Below are positions 6,858 through 7,624 of a DNA stretch of 7,624 bases, piece by piece. Made by a program: the position numbers and the translations under genes. The notes under the pieces are model-generated. The model saw only the letters and a program-made list of their open reading frames with translations. It was not told where the DNA came from and did not search any database. The stretch spans positions 1 through 7,624 of the forward strand of contig CALUWZ010000081.1 of NCBI GenBank assembly GCA_944324625.1. Reading direction: 5' to 3'. The DNA comes from an uncultured Mailhella sp. (GTDB lineage Bacteria > Desulfobacterota > Desulfovibrionia > Desulfovibrionales > Desulfovibrionaceae). Numbering within the stretch: position 1 is the first letter of the stretch; the number at the start of each line of letters is the position of its first letter.

Positions 6858-6878
6858 AAAAAAATTCCCATATAGAAT
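6849..6878 (+). promoter_or_regulatory. Candidate promoter of the PxxKW gene
   Basis: ATCACA (6849-6854, 4/6) and TAGAAT (6873-6878, 5/6) are 18 bases apart, giving a start near 6885 and a leader of about 20 bases. A perfect TTGACA at 6801-6806 lies further upstream but has no recognisable -10 at 16-18 bases, so I do not rely on it. Confidence 0.35.
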
Positions 6879-6903
6879 ATGAATCGAGACTATGGAGGTC
6901 ATA

Positions 6904-7179
6904 ATGAGTACACCTAGTAAAATCTTAGAAGGTGCTGTAAAAACCGAAAACGGTGTAGAACTTAACGGAGTTCTTCTGCAACCTATTACTGAACAATGCA
7001 ATGGCTGTGACCGTGTTCGTACCTTTGAAGGTCAAGAATTCTGCAGCAGCTACCCAGTTCCTTCTAAGAAGTGGACTCTTGGAAGATGCAACTTTGCAAC
7101 ACACATTAAAGTTGAAGTTGCCGCTAAAGCTAAGGTTAACCCCCTCAAAGCTTCCAAACGTGCTGCAAAAGGTCGTTAA
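6904..7179 (+). CDS. PxxKW family cysteine-rich small protein
   Basis: A 91-residue protein with four cysteines, C32-xx-C35-x11-C47-x14-C62, and the family signature P53-S-K-K56-W57. I recognise it as the PxxKW cysteine-rich family of sulfate-reducing delta-proteobacteria, whose function is unknown to me. The CxxC plus two further cysteines could bind Zn or an iron-sulfur centre, which is inference. The last 20 residues are rich in Lys, Arg and Ala, suggesting nucleic-acid or anionic-partner binding. There is no signal peptide or membrane helix. ATG 6904 is chosen over in-frame ATG 6892, because GGAGGT at 6894-6899 is the ribosome site and lies inside the longer version. The strong ribosome site, single-gene layout and robust terminator suggest high expression. 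Confidence 0.9.
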   Translation: MSTPSKILEGAVKTENGVELNGVLLQPITEQCNGCDRVRTFEGQEFCSSYPVPSKKWTLGRCNFATHIKVEVAAKAKVNPLKASKRAAKGR

Positions 7180-7196
7180 TAGACACAACATTTTTC

Positions 7197-7227
7197 AAAA
7201 AGCCCTCGTTCGAGGGCTTTTTTTTTT
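7197..7227 (+). terminator. Strong terminator after the PxxKW gene
   Basis: AGCCCTC (7201-7207) pairs with GAGGGCT (7212-7218) around loop GTTC, extended by A-T pairs outside and followed by T to 7227. It starts 17 bases after the stop codon and isolates the PxxKW gene from the M20 gene. Confidence 0.92.
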
Positions 7228-7238
7228 GAATTTTTATT

Positions 7239-7267
7239 TTGCTTTCTTTGCTTTTTCCCTGTATATT
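7239..7267 (+). promoter_or_regulatory. Candidate promoter of the M20 peptidase gene
   Basis: TTGCTT (7239-7244, 3/6) and TATATT (7262-7267, 5/6) are 17 bases apart. The predicted start near 7274 would leave a leader of only about 14 bases before ATG 7288. A promoter is expected here because of the upstream terminator, but the -35 is weak. Confidence 0.4.
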
Positions 7268-7287
7268 CAGAAAAAAAGGACGGCATT

Positions 7288-7624
7288 ATGAGAAATACCA
7301 TACTGAAAGCATTGGAAAATACCCGTGACGAAGTGATTTTTTTGCAGAAAGGCATGACAAGGCTGCCTGCCGTCGGCCCCGGCGAGGGCGGACAGGGCGA
7401 GTTTGAAAAAGCCAAATGGATTGAAGATACTGTACGTTCATGGGGTGCTTTGGATATTGAGCATTATGATGCGCCCGATGACAGGGTTCCGCATAAAGTC
7501 CGTCCCAATATGGTTATACGCCACAAAGGAAAGACCGATAAAACACTGTGGATAATCGGACATCTTGACGTTGTGCCGCCCGGGAATGAAAGCCTTTGGA
7601 AAACGCCGCCTTTTGAAGCCGTTC
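7288..7624 (+). CDS. M20-family metallo-hydrolase, 3' truncated by window
   Basis: The first 112 residues of a zinc-dependent M20 (ArgE/DapE/CPG2-like) amidohydrolase. The diagnostic metal site is G91-H92-L93-D94-V95-V96-P97-P98-G99. In this family the His binds metal and the Asp two residues later is a conserved active-site residue. LPAVGPGEGGQGEFEKAKW (residues 27-44 region) and SLWKTPPF just after the metal site also fit the family. The remaining ligands and the dimerisation domain lie beyond the window edge, so substrate (dipeptide, N-acyl amino acid or succinyl-diaminopimelate) cannot be decided. AGGA at 7277-7280 is 7 bases before the ATG, supporting the start. It is separated from the PxxKW gene by a terminator. 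Confidence 0.9.
   Translation, partial: MRNTILKALENTRDEVIFLQKGMTRLPAVGPGEGGQGEFEKAKWIEDTVRSWGALDIEHYDAPDDRVPHKVRPNMVIRHKGKTDKTLWIIGHLDVVPPGNESLWKTPPFEAV

Noticed and set aside
6892..6903. ATG 6892 as the start of the PxxKW protein
   Set aside because: The strong GGAGGT site lies inside this extension and is correctly spaced only for ATG 6904.
1..7624. Mobile element, CRISPR array, defence island or novel system
   Set aside because: No transposase, integrase, spaced repeats, target duplications or unusual gene cluster is visible; base use is uniform and the genes are housekeeping.

Overview
The window looks like an ordinary, gene-dense chromosomal segment from a bacterium of the Desulfovibrionaceae. 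The clearest taxonomic hints are a small cysteine-rich 'PxxKW' protein and a HEAT-like protein resembling the DVU0298 family, both of which I associate with sulfate-reducing delta-proteobacteria, together with the thrS-infC pair and a ferredoxin-nitroreductase fusion suited to anaerobic life. Base composition is moderate and the intergenic regions are AT-rich, so a lower-GC member of that family fits better than the classic high-GC species. The family-level assignment is recollection plus inference, not a search result.

Layout. Bases 1-57 hold the tail of an upstream unit and its terminator. A tRNA-Val(GAC) with a good sigma70-type promoter follows (102-231), then a hairpin resembling a weak terminator. 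Next come thrS (314-2251) and infC (2238-2792), which overlap by 14 bases. infC has no ATG/GTG/TTG start and appears to begin at AUA. A strong terminator sits directly after infC, so the usual partners rpmI and rplT are not downstream. After a 266-base gap between start-codon-based gene ends that carries a candidate promoter, hom (homoserine dehydrogenase, 3059-4348) and a ferredoxin-nitroreductase fusion (4357-5154) form a + strand unit. It ends at a bidirectional terminator shared with a convergent - strand unit.

That - strand unit (6703 down to 5273) carries a HEAT-like protein followed by an agmatinase-family ureohydrolase, 9 bases apart and probably co-transcribed from a clear promoter at 6758-6731. 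Divergently, a monocistronic gene encodes the 91-residue PxxKW protein (6904-7179), with a strong ribosome binding site and its own terminator. The window ends inside an M20-family metallopeptidase gene (7288 onward).

Function. The content is housekeeping: translation (tRNA-Val, ThrRS, IF3), the Met/Thr branch of aspartate-family amino acid synthesis (Hom), a flavin/iron-sulfur oxidoreductase, polyamine or guanidino-compound metabolism (agmatinase) and peptide or acyl-amino-acid hydrolysis (M20). I see no phage, insertion sequence, CRISPR or defence island. The points most worth a second look are the AUA start of infC, the loss of rpmI-rplT linkage, the solo PxxKW gene, and the Cys-to-Asp change in the first cluster motif of the ferredoxin domain.
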